A stretch of DNA of 64,000 nt from Simmondsia chinensis (Eukaryota > Streptophyta > Magnoliopsida > Caryophyllales > Simmondsiaceae): contig JAGTTD010000009.1 in NCBI GenBank assembly GCA_018398585.1, forward strand, positions 13,397,193 through 13,461,192, read 5' to 3'. The notes under the pieces were generated by a model that did no database searches, had not been told where the DNA came from, and worked only from the letters and a program-made list of their open reading frames with translations. Made by a program: the position numbers and the translations under genes. This document shows positions 21,860 through 34,103 of this stretch, one piece after another. Positions within the stretch are counted from its first letter, which is position 1. Every line of letters begins with the position of its first letter.

Positions 21860-22830
21860 TAGCTCTACTAGAGGTCATATGGAAACTACAGCTAGAATCT
21901 AACACCCATTTCTGTTACAATTTATCAGATTCAACAAGTAAACATCAGCATGGTCAGATTTATCACACACACCATTCACATCAGTTAAATCATATGAAAC
22001 ATGTAAAACTTCAGCATGATCTAAACTAAAAGAAACTACATTATTAGCTGATCCTTTTGTTCTATTCTTATTTGGACAATTTCTCCTAATATGACCAAAT
22101 TTATTGCATTCATAACATTTCACTTTTGACATATTCTTTCTACCTCTAGACTGAGAATGATGTCTACTCTTGGATCTCCTCATGTTACTGTTATTGTCTA
22201 TGCTCTTTGTTCTTCCTCTCATAGTTAATCCCTCACCATTATTTCTCCAGTGTAGTTGTTTTCCCTCTCTCCTAAATTTCGGAATCTTACTTCTTAGGCC
22301 TGTGTAACTTCACTCAAGCAAATCTTATGTCTTTCATACATAAGAGTATCTTTAAAAGCTCTAAGATATTTCAGCAGGGCACACAGTAATATTACATCTT
22401 GAATCTCATCCTCTATTGTTACATTAACATTTTTCAAGTCCTATAAGATTCTATTAAACTGATCTAGAGTGCCATCTAGAGGCTTGTTTTTTTCCATCTT
22501 AAATATAAAGAAGTTTTCCATTTATAGAATCCTATTAGATAGTGATTCTATTTTATAAATTTTCTCTAGCTTAGTCTATAACTTAGCTGCTGTGGCTTCA
22601 GAAGAAACAAGAGGCAGAACGTTATTATCGATACACATAATAAGATCACCATACACACGTTGCTCAATATCTACCTTATCCTTCTCTGTCAGATGAGAAA
22701 GCTATTGTTCTGGTGGCACTAGAGAAGATCCCATGCCTTGGGGCATCAGAAATGCCTTAGTCTTGATCTTCCAAATAGCAAAGTCGTTCTTCCCGTCAAA
22801 ATGCTCAATCTCAAATTTCGCAGACATTTT
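21860..22830 (-). pseudogene. Copia gag, zinc knuckle and protease start of element D
   Basis: Gag code starts near 22828 (MSAKFEIEHFDGKNDFAIWK). A CCHC knuckle (CYECNKFGHIRRNC, about 22117-22076) binds RNA. The protease motif near 21893 reads WVLDSSCSFHM, so the active-site Gly of D-S-G is Ser. Stops interrupt gag between 22250 and 22700. Confidence 0.78.
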
Positions 22831-22850
22831 CAAGAATTTTTCTTAACCTA

Positions 22851-22864
22851 AAGCTCTAATACCA
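22851..22864 (-). other. Mutated primer-binding site of element D
   Basis: The minus strand reads TGGTATTAGAGCTT just inside the LTR. It is the initiator-Met-tRNA complement with a C-to-T change. Confidence 0.75.
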
Positions 22865-22866
22865 CT

Positions 22867-24054
22867 TGTTGAAAAACTTACTCATTAAACTTGCTTGTTA
22901 AAACTCAGTAAAATTCATCAAATCTTGTAAGAGTTTAGAATCTTTGAAACCCGTTAATGAAATTTCTACCTAAATCTAAGATCGAGTTCACAACCGATGA
23001 TAGAAGAATCAATCAAACAAAAATTAACAAGAACGCAAGGATTTATGTGGTTCAGCCCTAAGGCCAACTCCACGGTTCCCCTATCACTAGGGAGCTCTAC
23101 TTATTTTATTAAAGACCAGAATCAAATCGAATACATGTTACTAGGCGCTTTCTTCATAACCTAAGCTAGTAGTTATAGACCTTGTCCTTTACAACAATAG
23201 AAAACAAAATCTGAAGCTAAAGAGAAGAAGGAGAGAACACTATACCTTCTCCAGCTAGGTACTGCAATTCAACATGGCTAGGATTCAAGACGATCTTGAT
23301 TTCACCCATGGATCATAGCACACTCACAACTGGAACAGACGCCATGGATGAAGCATGGAAGAAGAAACCCTAGAATCACCTCAAAGGAAGGGAAGAGGAA
23401 TTTCGGAGAAAATGACTCAAGTTGTATTTTTCTCAGTAATAAGAACACCTTATATACCCCTAGCGTTCAATCCGTGGCTAATAGATCTCAGCCATCCAAT
23501 TTAATAAAGATCAAAAGCTGAGACTTCACAAAAGAAACACAAGTTGATGCGTTCATAGCTTGACACGTGGAGAATACCATTGCCTCTGGATCAAAGGAAT
23601 CAGCGACTCACCTTTTTCCAAATAAACACATTTGCTCCGTCCCATGCGTGACACGTGGCCTCATCATGGCCTTTCATTTGAATTATTTTAAACAGGTATA
23701 AGGAAGCTTTGTGAGTGGATTACAGCTGGCATAAAATAAGGGAATCGGGGAGTGCATTTTTCAAAATCGGGCAGCGGGGTAGGGAACCAAGCAAGGTTAA
23801 AATAGGAATTCTAGGTTTAAGCATTTTGAATTCACATGTTGTTTACCAAAATGCCATTTAACAAAACATGTTTATTTCCACAATGTCCAAAATGCAGCAA
23901 TTAGGTGTTTTAGTTAATAAAACATAATTCTCAAACTTTGTAACTAATATTTTAAGTTATATTCTAGTCTATTTTTTAGGCATAGTCTAGACTATATAAA
24001 AACCACATGTTAAAAAAAAAAAAAAAAAAAAAATCATCAACTCAAAGACCAACA
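22867..24054 (-). repeat. 5' LTR of copia element D
   Basis: Starts TGTTGAAAAAC next to the primer site. It shares a ggttcagccctaaggcc and ctccacggttcccc block with the LTR of F. The outer end is placed at accaaca just past an oligo-A run (24013-24033). That gives a length close to the F LTR, but there is no second copy of D to confirm it. Confidence 0.55.
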
Positions 24055-24727
24055 ATTTAATACAAACATCAACGGCATATTGACGATAAATTAAATAGGA
24101 AAAGATTTAGAGAAAACATATCTCTGAGTTGAGGCACGTGAGAACGCTCTCCTTATATAGAAAATGGCCTCCTACACGAGTTTGATCTTTCACCATTAAG
24201 TGCGTTCCTTTTCCAGAATTCTACAACCCATCAGACCTTAATTTGCAGTAATAAAAAGTCTCTGAACTGCAAGTACCATATCTCACAGTTTTTCAAGAAC
24301 TAGTGGAGAAAAAGAGAATAACAAAAACCAGAAATCTGGTTTTCTGATTTTCACCATATATCATCAGATTTTTATATACAAAACTAATTATTTAATAATT
24401 TATTATTTCACTAAGCAACCCTATTTTTCTCCTATTCGTCGCCTTAATGCGAGCAGCGTTCAGTTATTTATGCTGATATTTTCAACCTCAAAATCTTTGT
24501 GAATATTTTTATAATTGTTAGTATTTAATTCTGAAATTAAGTATGTTCAGTTATATAAAACAAATCATTTATTTAAGATTTTTCCAACTAAAAAATAATA
24601 CATAAAAAATAAGTAATTTTTAAATCACACCAATAACCAAGATTGCACAAAATAACACAATTTGAAATGACCATCTAATTTAAGGTTTCCATGATTTACG
24701 GAGTGATTAATCCACTGCGTTTCCATA
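24055..24727. other. AT-rich spacer, nothing recognised
   Basis: No domain-bearing frame, repeat pair or RNA gene is visible here. Confidence 0.5.
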
Positions 24728-25370
24728 GTGCATCAAGATGGCAAAGTGGACGCAGATGTCAACAACAGAATTAAAGTGGGTTCGCACAAATGGAAAATGG
24801 CCTCTGCGGTTCTGTGTGATAGGAAGTTCCCCTTAAAATTAAAGGGTAAATATTACAAGACGGTAGTGAGGTCGGCCATGTCATACGGGGTAGATTGCTG
24901 GCCAATTAAGTGCCATCACATGCAAAAGCTGAAAGTGGCGGAGATGAGGATGTTGAGATGGGTATGTGGCCACGCAAGCAAAGATAGGATCAGAAATGAC
25001 GTTATAAGAAGTCAATTAGGCGTTGCTCCAATAGAGGATAAGTTGAGGGAGTAACGCCTGGGGTGGTTTGGGCATGTTAGGAGGAGACCCACCACTACTC
25101 CTGTCAGGAGATGTGAACAACTCCACATAACAGACGGGAAGAGAGGAAGAGGTCGGCCGAAGAAGAGTTGGATGGAGACTATTCGTCAGGACCTTACATA
25201 TCTCAACCTAAGTGAAGAGATTGCCCTAGATAGAGCTCAGTGGAGGATTAGTATAGGTGTGCCCGACATGGGGGGGCAGAAGCATCCACCCTATAGAAGA
25301 AACGAGCACTAGTAAGATACCACGAGGATGCTTGTATGCCTAGCTAGCAGTGCGAGCAGTTGATGTGTTT
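24728..25370 (+). pseudogene. LINE (non-LTR) reverse transcriptase carboxyl end and 3' tail
   Basis: The plus strand encodes the tail region after RT typical of plant LINE ORF2: MASAVLCDRKFPLKLKGKYY, RSAMSYGVDCWPIK, VAEMRMLRWVCGHASKDRIR and IEDKLRE, then past an in-frame stop at 25052 [25 protein letters not shown] and LDRAQW. The 5' part of the element, including the catalytic core, is absent, as is usual for 5'-truncated LINE insertions. Element J inserted just after this tail (gcagt at 25366-25370). Confidence 0.82.
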
Positions 25371-26942
25371 TTTTTTTTTTTTTTACGTCTATCAAAATTT
25401 AATATAAAACCCTATCTTTTAAACACATCTAAATTATAGTATAGAGCGAGAGGGTGTCGAACCACAGGGACTAAGAGTGCGTGAAATTATTCTATAACCT
25501 AAATTGATTTAAATATAATTGAGAGATTTTTGTATTGATTAATATAAGAAACGAAAATTAAACTAAGGTAATCTACTTCTAATCGGAAAGTGTATTAAAT
25601 TGGAACCTAGGGTTTCGAATCCATCATTAGCCAATTATTTTTGCGCTAACCTTTAAATTGGGACTATTGATTGTCACACGGGTAGTGGTTTAGGTTACAA
25701 GCTTCAACCTACTCAGGAGATATTGTTAGTATCGCATATTGACCTATCTAACTAAAGCATAAGGAAAATAGGCTCTACCTAATGTATTGTTAATTATTAC
25801 GTATTGACCCTGTCTAACTAAAGCATAGAGAAGATAGGCTTTAATTAACAATTCGGTTAATATTATTGCTTGATTAATTTATCCTAAGGCTATAAGCACA
25901 AAGAAATAATTTATAAATATCAACATCAACGATAAAAGGTTAAAAATTCAATAATCATATCAATTGAATAAACGATAAAAATATAATACTTCAAAGTACT
26001 TATCTTAACCAAGCAATTCATGTAAACAATCAAATTAACCCAAATTAAAAGTAAACAAAAGTAAGGGCTAAGACTTCATCTAACCCCAGAGAGCAAGTTA
26101 GCTCTCCATCAAGGATGAATCGGTGAAGGAGGAGATGAACGAACTCATATCGGTCTTCACGCTAATTTCGCTCTCCTTCTAGTTTGACTAAAAACAAAGA
26201 AAAAATAATCTGAGAGAGAGAAAGCTGAGAGAAAGAGAGAGAGGCAGTCAAAAATCAGCCCCCAAAACAGAGCAGAACCCCCATTTTATGTTCCTCCTCT
26301 TCTTCCTCTTATAGCGATTCAAAAATCCCTGGCGAGCTAGGTTGAGGTGGTGAGCAGATGCTCAGATGGGCTGGACACTGGGCCACTGCTGGTATTGTTG
26401 GGCCGGAAGCAAAACACTGGACTCGGTGCTAAGCTGGTATCAATGAGATGGGCTTGCGTTGCAGTGGTTGATGTGGACCTGAGCAGAGATGGGCCTGTGG
26501 AGGTTGGGCTTGAGGTGGGTGAGCTGGGACATGGTGGCCACAGGTGGGCTTAGCTGATCCGGACAGGAGGTTGGACTAGGTTGACTGGAGTTTGTTGGGC
26601 TGTTGGTGTTGAACAGGACGCAAGACTGAGGGGACGATGTCATCAGGCTGAGATTGGGTGTTGGGCCTGCGTTTGTGGGCCGGTGAATGCACGACTTGGG
26701 CTGGGCTCTCAGGTGTGGTAGCTGGGTTGAGCTTACACGTTCTTGTCCCGAATCTCGATTGACTTGATTTAATTGTTTATGCATTGAATTTGTCATATTT
26801 GCACCAAATTTGACAATTTTTGGAACTTCAATTTCAAACCTGTTAAACATAAAAATTGGCAAAATGAGTGTAGAACTATACTTAAATAGGTGCAAAATAA
26901 TTAAAATAACAATTAAAAGATGTGTAAATCTGAGACGCATCA
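25371..26942 (-). repeat. 3' LTR of element J (left copy)
   Basis: Pairs base for base, with scattered substitutions, with 34104-35678. Contains a long oligo-T (25377-25384) near its left edge. The minus strand carries an open frame (26952-26440) also open in the other copy. Confidence 0.93.
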
Positions 26943-26985
26943 ACACCTCCACACCTAGCCTTTGCTAGTCCTCGAGCAAAGTATA
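26943..26985 (-). other. Polypurine tract region of element J
   Basis: The minus strand reads GGTGTGGAGGTGT at the LTR edge, preceded by ctcgaggactagcaaagg. This is the same motif set as at 16272 in element C. Confidence 0.7.
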
Positions 26986-28276
26986 TAATTTAACATAAAG
27001 ACTACAGTGACCAACTACCCCAACTATCCCAAACTTCACTAAGTTTTCTGAGATTAATACATACATTACAATTCAAGAAAAGATTAAATCATCTAGAGCA
27101 TTCTCCAATTCCATGAATTTTAGATGATTAAACTTCAAAACTCGTCAAAGAATTTTATTATCCTGTATCAACTGATAGGAACTACTCAAGCAATTTAAGT
27201 ACACAAGTGAAAGTGAATAGGATTTCATGTCACAGAATCTCCTCAAATTCTCGCTTCCAACCAAATATATAAAGGTTTTGTGCACCCACACCATTAAGTC
27301 ACCTAAACACATGCCAATACATAGATAAATTTTAAGTGGCATAAGAGTGGCCATTTTACAACATTCTGACCTCAGTTTAGCACAAAAGAAGAACATCTTT
27401 ATCATGAATGTACACTAATTTTCACTTTTTCTTTTTTCTTTTGGAGGAAATCCCTTTTTTTTCCTTTTTTTTCTTTTCTTTGGAGGAAAATTTTTTTCTT
27501 TCTTACTTTTCATTTTTTTCCTTTCCGTTTCCTCTTCTTTTTCTGTCCAATTTTTGGACTTTTGCATAACAAGTACCTCAACTTTACAATCGACATTGAT
27601 CAACAAGTACTTTACATCGTATCAAGACACGAGGATTAGGATAATTCAATAAGGCAAGCTTACAAAACTCAAGATATATAGGGTTGTTTACTCAAATTCT
27701 TCAGATTTTCCCAAACATGAAAGTTCTGTGCTTAGTGAATATGTGAGCGGCATGAGTAGAACCAATTAATATCAACCATGATAAAACAATACTCATTAAC
27801 AAGTATGAAGTAGAATCATTTAATTTCATGGAATTAAGATAACGAATAAACAACTAATCCCACTGTCATTATAACATATGCGTCGATCAAGGAAAACTTG
27901 GTTAAAAGGTTATAATGCATGCTCAAAATGAACAAAAGATGCCAAAATTTTAAAATTCTGACCAAAGAAATGAGCACATGCAAATGAGCCTCACCCCCAC
28001 ACCTAAATCATGCATTGTCCTCAATGCAACAACATAAATCATTAAAGCACAAGAAATAGGTGAGATAGAGCAATACAACCTGACAACGCGGCGTGTACAT
28101 TTATATATGACTTCTTCAATCCGGGACAAGAATCTGAAAAGAGAGAAAACAAGTCTCCAAGAAACTAATTAGTTTAAAAAAAACTAAACTAAAAACAAGA
28201 ATTAACAAAACCTAGGCTGCCTCCTAGGAGCGCTAAGTTTTACGCCTTCAGTCCGGCACAATGAATCCAGCAAAGA
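26986..28276 (-). other. 3' untranslated region of element J, with a second PPT-like motif
   Basis: No domain-bearing frame. The T/C-rich tract at 27420-27540 yields a Lys/Glu-rich chance frame on the minus strand. At about 27992-28030 a second copy of the PPT-adjacent motif appears (cacccccacacct, then gcattgtcctcaatgcaa), about 1.05 kb from the LTR edge. At 28212-28250 lies the conserved ggctgcctcctaggagcgctaagtt motif also present in C at 17719. Confidence 0.6.
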
Positions 28277-29463
28277 TCAAGTATCAATCATGGTGTCCAC
28301 CAAAGAGACGACTTCAATAACCCGTTGATCAACAATGCCATCCAAGTCAACGACATGTTTAAGCCTTTGACCATTTATAGTGAATGCACGACCATCTTTT
28401 GGGTGGCATATCTCAATAGCACCTGAGGGGTACACCTGCTTAACCACAAAAGGACCATCCCACCTAGACCTCAACTTACCAGGAAAAAGGCACAATTTAG
28501 AATTAAAAAGCCAAACCATTTGATCAAGAGCAAATATTTTCCTCAAAATATGTTTATCATGAAAAGCCTTGGTTTTAGCTTTATAAATCTTTGCATTCTC
28601 ATAAGCTTCATTTCTCAGTCCTCAAGTTCACTCAATTGAAACTTTCGGTTAGATCCAGCTTGGTTTAAGTCAAAATTCAAAGCCCTAGTGGCCCAATAAG
28701 CACGGTGTTCTAACTCAATGGGTAAATGGCACGCCTTACCAAAGACTAACCTATAGGGTGACATACCAAGTGGGGTCTTACAGGCAATGCGGTAAGCCCA
28801 AAGAGCATCATTCAACCTAAGGGACCAATCTTTCCTATCAGGACGAATCGTTTTCTCAAGTGTAGACTTGATCTCATGATTTGAAAGCTCTACCTGACCA
28901 CTAGTTTGGGGGTGGTATGGGGCAGCAATCTTATAATGCACCGAGTACTTCCTAAGAAGTGCCTCAAACGACCTGTGAATAAAGTGACTACCACCATCAC
29001 TAATGAGTACTCTAGGGGTACCAAAACGGTTAAAGATGTGGTCTCTGACAAATTGCATGACCACCTTGTGGTCAGTGGTTCTAGTAGGTATAGCCTTAAC
29101 CCATTTAGACACAAAATCGACCTCTAAAAATATGTAAAGAAACCTAAAAAATGGGGGAAATGGTCCCATAAAGTTATTACCCCAAACATCAAATATTTCC
29201 ACAATTAAAATGGGGTTCAAAGGCACCATGTCTTGATGCGTCATTGTGCCTGTGCGCTGACAACGCTTACATGCAAGACAAAACTTATGAGCATCCTTGA
29301 ATAGAGTAGGCCAATAAAAACTACACTGTAGGGCTTTTTCAGCAGTCCTACGACCTCCAAAGTGTCCTCCACATGCATATGAGTGACAAAAAGATAAAAT
29401 GCTATGATACTCATACTCTGGAACACATCCACGAATTACTTGGTCCGCATAATGTTTAAACAA
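28277..29463 (-). pseudogene. Athila-like integrase of element J
   Basis: From 29463: an HHCC region (HSYACGGHFGGRRTAEK near residue 28-44 and CLACKRC near 63-69), the DDE core (WGNNFMGPFPP, where the first catalytic Asp of the usual WGIDFMGP is Asn, then ISDGGSHF, then YHPQTSGQVELSNHE with Glu) and CKTPLGMSPYRLVFGK. A stop follows near 28615. A second segment (28546-28277) gives the carboxyl-terminal [20 protein letters not shown] block typical of this branch. The Asp-to-Asn change and the stop make it inactive. Confidence 0.86.
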
Positions 29464-29526
29464 GTCAGGGTCATCCCAGTCAAAGTGCTTTACCTAAGAA
29501 TAAAACCTATATTTTTCATGCTTAGA

Positions 29527-29886
29527 CTAAGTAGATGGAATCGAACCTGTGGCGAGAAAATTAACAATATCTGCAAACCAAGGGCCACGAGAATGGGAGA
29601 CAACAAAAAATTTCTCATCGGGAAAAGAGTCATGCATTGAAAGAGATGAATCATGATGCTCAAAGAAAATCCTAGGGAGATGGTTAGCTACCATAATCTC
29701 TGCATCTTTCTTATCTCTAATCTCAATGTTAAACTCTTGAAGTAGGAGAATCCATCTAATGAGCCTAGGTTTCATTTCCTTCTTTGAGAGCAAATATTTC
29801 AATGCAGCATGGTTAGGATATATAATGACTTTTGACCTCAAAAGATAGTAACGGAACTTGTCAAGAGCAAACACAACAGCTAGCAA
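29527..29886 (-). pseudogene. Athila-like RNase H of element J
   Basis: Encodes LAVVFALDKFRYYLLRSKVI, HAALKYLLSKKEMKPRLIRW and LLQEFNIEIRDKKDAE, the family RNase H order ending with NHLPRI. A frame change against the RT segment lies at about 29880. Confidence 0.82.
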
Positions 29887-31264
29887 CTCCTTTTCAGTGG
29901 TGATGTAACGGCATTGGGAATCATTAAGAGTTTACTAGCATAGTAAATGACATGAGGCACTTCGTTCACTCTTTGACCTAGGACGGCACCTATAGCAAAA
30001 TTAGAAGCATCACACATAATTTCAAAAGGGAGAGAATAATCAGGTGGCTGCATAATAGGGGCCGACATAAGTAATGATCTAAGCTTTTGGAAAGCTTCTA
30101 AGCAAGACTCATTAAACGCAAATGATATTTCCTTAACTAGCAAGCTAGTCAATGGTCTAGCTAACTTCCCAAAGTCCTTAATGAATCTCCTATAAAAACC
30201 TGCCTGACCTAGAAAGGATCTAACTTGCTTCATGTTTGAGGGAGGGGGTAAGTATGCAATAAGATCTACCTTAGCCTTATCAACCTCAATACCCTTCTTG
30301 GACACTCTATGACCCAATACAGTCCCCTCTTGAACCATAAAGTGACTCTTTTCCCAACTCAAAACAAGATTGGTCTCTTCACATCTTTTTAGCACAAGCC
30401 TCAAATTCTGTAAACATTCATCAAACGAAGGTCCAAAAATGGAGAAATCATCCGTAAAAAGCTCAAGAAATCTGTCTACCATGTCAGAAAAGATAGACAT
30501 CATGCATCTCTGAAATGTAGCGGGTGCATTACTTAAACCAAATGGTATCCTACGGTAGGCAAATGTGCCAAAGGGGCACGTAAAAGTCGTTTTCTCCTGA
30601 TCCTCTGGGTAGACTGTGACCTGGTTATATCCTGAATATCCACCAAGAAAATAGTAAAAGCTCTGACTAGCTAGCCTTCTAAAACCTGGTCCATGAATGG
30701 TAGAGGAAAATGGTCTTTCCTAGTGGCAGAGTTAAGCTTCCTATAGTCAATACACACTCTTCAGCCCGTCGTCTCTCTAGTAGGCACTAACTCTCCATCA
30801 CTACTCCTAACCACAGTAATGCCCGACTTCTTTGGGACTGCCTGAATTGGGCTAACCCACCTACTATCAGAAATTGGGTAAATGATACCCACATCGAGCA
30901 ATTTCACAATCGCTTTCTTTACCACATCTTTCATGTTAGGGTTTAACCTCCTTTGCATCTCTCTAGTGGGTCTAGCATTCTCATCAAGAAAAATCATATG
31001 CATGCAAATGGAAGGGTCTATACCCTGCAAATCAGCCACAGACCACCCAATGATACTCTTATGATAACTAAGCATTATCACCAATGCATCCTTCTGTTCT
31101 GTAGACAACTGAGAAGAGATAATCACAGGTAAAGTCTCGTCGGGTCTTACAAAAGCATACTTAAGAGTAGATGGAAACGACTTAAGTTCAAGTTTGCGTG
31201 GTGAAACAATTGAAGGCAAGGCAAGGGAATCCAAAAGCATAGGTAAGGCTTCTATTTTTGACAA
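29880..31264 (-). pseudogene. Athila-like reverse transcriptase of element J
   Basis: The amino-terminal part (31264-30761) carries LKYAFVRPDETLPVIISSQL, HKSIIGWSVADLQGI and SDSRWVSPIQAVPKKSG. The palm (30503-29880) carries the catalytic LFTDDFSIFG with both aspartates, then VLGHRVSKKGIEVDKAK and LGQAGFYRRFIKDF. The 260 bp between (fingers-palm, including the PFGL-A-A-FQ region) is interrupted by stops. Confidence 0.87.
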
Positions 31265-31288
31265 CCAATGACAACTCTCTAAGGGGAC

Positions 31289-31939
31289 TCACAACTCAAG
31301 CAAATCATTCATCTCTCTAATGTCATTTTCAATCTCAAAATCATCAGAACAATCATATACTAGCGCTCGCTCAAGGAAATCACTAACTAGGATAGAAGGG
31401 AGTGTTTGGTCAACCAAATCATCAATAACATCCACCCAGAAACACTCCAACTCATCCTCACTAGTGGGTGACAACGAAGCCTAAAAAATGTTCAACCTAA
31501 TAGTCATGTTTGAAAAACTAAGGTCCATTACCCCAGATCTACAATTAATGGTAGCATTGGCCGTCGCTAAGAAAGGTCGACCTAGAATGACAGGGACATG
31601 GTTTTTTAAATGACTAGAAGGTTCCATATCAAGCACGAGGATATCAGCAGGAAACAAGGCTTTGTCTACTCTCACTAGCACGTTAGTCAGCTCACCATGG
31701 GGGATCCTAGTTGATCTATCTGCTAACCGCAAGGTCACCGTGGTGGGTTGCAACTCTTCTAGGCCTAACTTCTTATAAACTGAGTAAGGGCTAATGTTAA
31801 CACTCGCTCCTAAGTCTAGTAAAGCTTTATCAATCAGGTAGTCTCTAAGTGAGCATGAGATGGTGGGGACACCAGGGTCTTTGTACTTGATTGGACTGTC
31901 ACACTTCAGAATAGAGCTCACATGCTCGGCTAAAAACAC
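31289..31939 (-). pseudogene. Athila-like aspartic protease of element J
   Basis: 31939-31481 encodes LLDLGASVNISPYSVYKKLG, VTLRLADRSTRIPHGELTNV, FPADILVLDMEP and VILGRPFLATANATI, a retropepsin with an intact D-L-G-A-S active site. After a stop, 31474-31289 continues the acidic linker (DELECFWVDVIDDLVDQ). It would process the gag-pol polyprotein in the virus-like particle. Confidence 0.85.
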
Positions 31940-31963
31940 TTTTTTAGGCAGATGTGCTCTAGA

Positions 31964-33675
31964 TCACCTCTTTTGGTTCAAAAGGTCCTTAATAAACTTC
32001 ACATAGCCAGGGATCTGCTTAATTGCATCAAGAAGGGGAATGTTTATCTTTACTTGCCTAAAAGTCTCTAAAATGTCTTCCCACTTCTTGACCTTCCCAT
32101 TTGAATGTGGTGCAACTAAAGCTTGGGGGAAGGGCAGTCTAGGTACGTATGTGGAAGGAAGATCAGAGGTCTTAGGAGTGGGAGAAGGGTGCATGGCCTC
32201 ATCAATCTCCTTCTCTCTTTCCTCGCTCTTTTCTTCTCCCTCGCCACTTATGGGTACTTCACTCTCAACACTCAACCCATCGTCAACCTCTTTCCCACTT
32301 CTTAACATTGTAATAGACTTTGCTAGTTCTTGATGGGGAGGATAATTGTCTTGCCTCACACAGTTCCTAGGGTTCTCTACGGTTTGGCTAGGGAGTCTTC
32401 CCTCATCTCTCTTACTCAAAGTGTTAGCTAGTTGACCTATTTGGGTTTCTAACTTTGAGATCGATTGTGTATGGGAGTGGAGGAGTTGGGAATTAACTTC
32501 CAAACCTTTCAGCGCATTCAAAACCTTCTCTTCAAAATTCGAATTAGAGCTCAAATTCGGAGGTTGAGAGTAGTTGGAAGCATACCCTTGCAGTTGAAAA
32601 CCGATAGGTCGGGGCATACCAGATTGTTGAGGTCGTGGGTTTGGTTGTTGTGGCATAAACTGTCCTTCTCCTCCTTGCCTCCAGGATAAGTTTGGATGGT
32701 TTTTCCAGCCCGGATTATATGTGTTTGAGTATGGGTCATTCCTTGAGAGTCCTTGGGCTACATTAACCTGTTCCTCCGACCACTCAATAATAGGTGAAGC
32801 GGATGGGCAATCAAGCATAGAATTAGAGACACTAGAACATGAAGAACAAGTACTATGCATGTTTTAAACACTAGACACATTAGGTACAGGAGGGGGAGTC
32901 AATGTCATTTTAAATAAGAAAGTAAGCTGCTCCACAGAAGAGGCAAGAAAGTCTACTTTCTTATCTAAAATAGAGGTATGGGAAACTTCATGTACTCCTC
33001 CTCTATTTAATCTAGAAGCATTCTAAAGTGCATGTGCAGCATTCTGTTGTGAATTCTCATTCAAATGTTCAAACAGTTCCCACGCCTCATCCTCATTCTT
33101 CCTGAGGAATTGACCACCGCATGAGGCATCAACAATTTGTTGACCCTTTTCATTTAGCCCATAATAGAAATTTTGGACTAGTTACCATTTAGGGATAGCA
33201 TGATGTGGACCAGCTCGTAAGAGTTCCCTAAACCTATTCCAACTCTCGTGAAACTCCTAAGTAGGGAGTTAGGCGAAGGTATTAATGGCTCTCCTAGCAG
33301 TGTTAATCTTACTAATGGGATAGAATTTCTTAAAAATTTTTGTTGCATTTGAGTCCAAGTACTAAACGTCCCATTAGGTAAGGTGCCTAACCAATACTTA
33401 GCCTTTTCCTTCAAGGAGAAAGGAAAAAGATGAAGTAAGATGGCGTCATCACTAGTGCTAGGAATCCTAAAGGTTGAACAAACCTCTATGAAACTGTCCA
33501 AGTGTGTGTACGGGTTCTCATTACCTAAGCCGTGGAATGAAGGAAGCATTTGTATGGTATGTGGCTTAAGCTCGAAATGATGGGCTACCGGTGGCAATCT
33601 ACTGTATGCAGTAGAGGTGTACGTGGTGTGAGTAAAATACTCCATAAGCGGACGTGGTTGTTGTTCATCAGCCAT
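31964..33675 (-). pseudogene. Athila-like gag of element J
   Basis: An ATG at 33675 opens MADEQQPRPLMEYFTHTTY, followed by the gag core (FHGLGNENPYTHLDSFIEVC, LLHLFPFSLKEKAKYWLGTL). A stop at 33178 and broken frames to 32870 follow. The carboxyl-terminal half (32860-31964) contains PGWKNHPNLSWRQGGEG, SKLETQIGQLANTLSKRDEG and the RLPSQTVENP motif. This gag lacks a clear zinc knuckle. Confidence 0.85.
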
Positions 33676-34080
33676 TGTGGTTTGTGCTCGGTGTTGGGCT
33701 CTAAAGTCTCTTAAAGTCCTTTTAATTTTAGGATCGAATCTAGTAAGGTCAAGAGACAAAGAGCAGCGACAGTGCAAGAAATAACAATCACAAGAAGCAA
33801 ATAAAACTAAAAACTAAAACTAGCAAAACAAACAAGACAAACACTTAAAAAGAAAAACAAATAATAAACTACCCTAAAATTAACCTTTGCACGAAAATCA
33901 CAAGATCAATAATGCTTTAAAAATAAATAAATAAATAAATAACCTTTTTAAGAAAAGTAAAGAAAATATATTTTTTTATTTTTTTATTTCTTAAAGAAAG
34001 AGACAATAACAATTAAAAACAATCAAGAAAATTAAAAACCAAAGAAAATCACAAAAAAAAAATAAAAAACGTTGCCTTGT

Positions 34081-34097
34081 CTCCGGCAACGGCGCCA
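34081..34097 (-). other. Primer-binding site of element J
   Basis: The minus strand reads TGGCGCCGTTGCCGGAG, complementary to the Asp-tRNA 3' end as in Athila-type elements, six bases inside the 5' LTR. Confidence 0.88.
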
Positions 34098-34103
34098 AAA
34101 CCT

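Larger units (their letters stand above)
19255..24054 (-). mobile_element. Truncated copia element D
   Basis: On the minus strand from right to left: LTR, primer site, gag, zinc knuckle, protease, integrase, RT and the start of RNase H (HWNGMKWLQRYIK near 19335). Gene order integrase-before-RT identifies Ty1/copia. RNase H breaks off near 19255, where gag of element C begins, so the 3' LTR is missing. Confidence 0.85.

Noticed and set aside
24013..24033. Oligo-A run as a retroposon poly(A) tail
   Set aside because: It lies near the outer end of the D LTR, and no LINE or SINE body precedes it on the plus strand.
27415..27606. Lys/Glu-rich minus-strand frame as a nuclear protein
   Set aside because: It is translation of a polypyrimidine tract in the 3' untranslated region of element J. 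The similar frame at 16579-16902 has the same cause in element C.
26986..28276. Envelope-like gene between integrase and 3' LTR of element J
   Set aside because: Athila elements often carry one, but no frame here has a signal peptide, transmembrane segment or coiled coil with sensible length.
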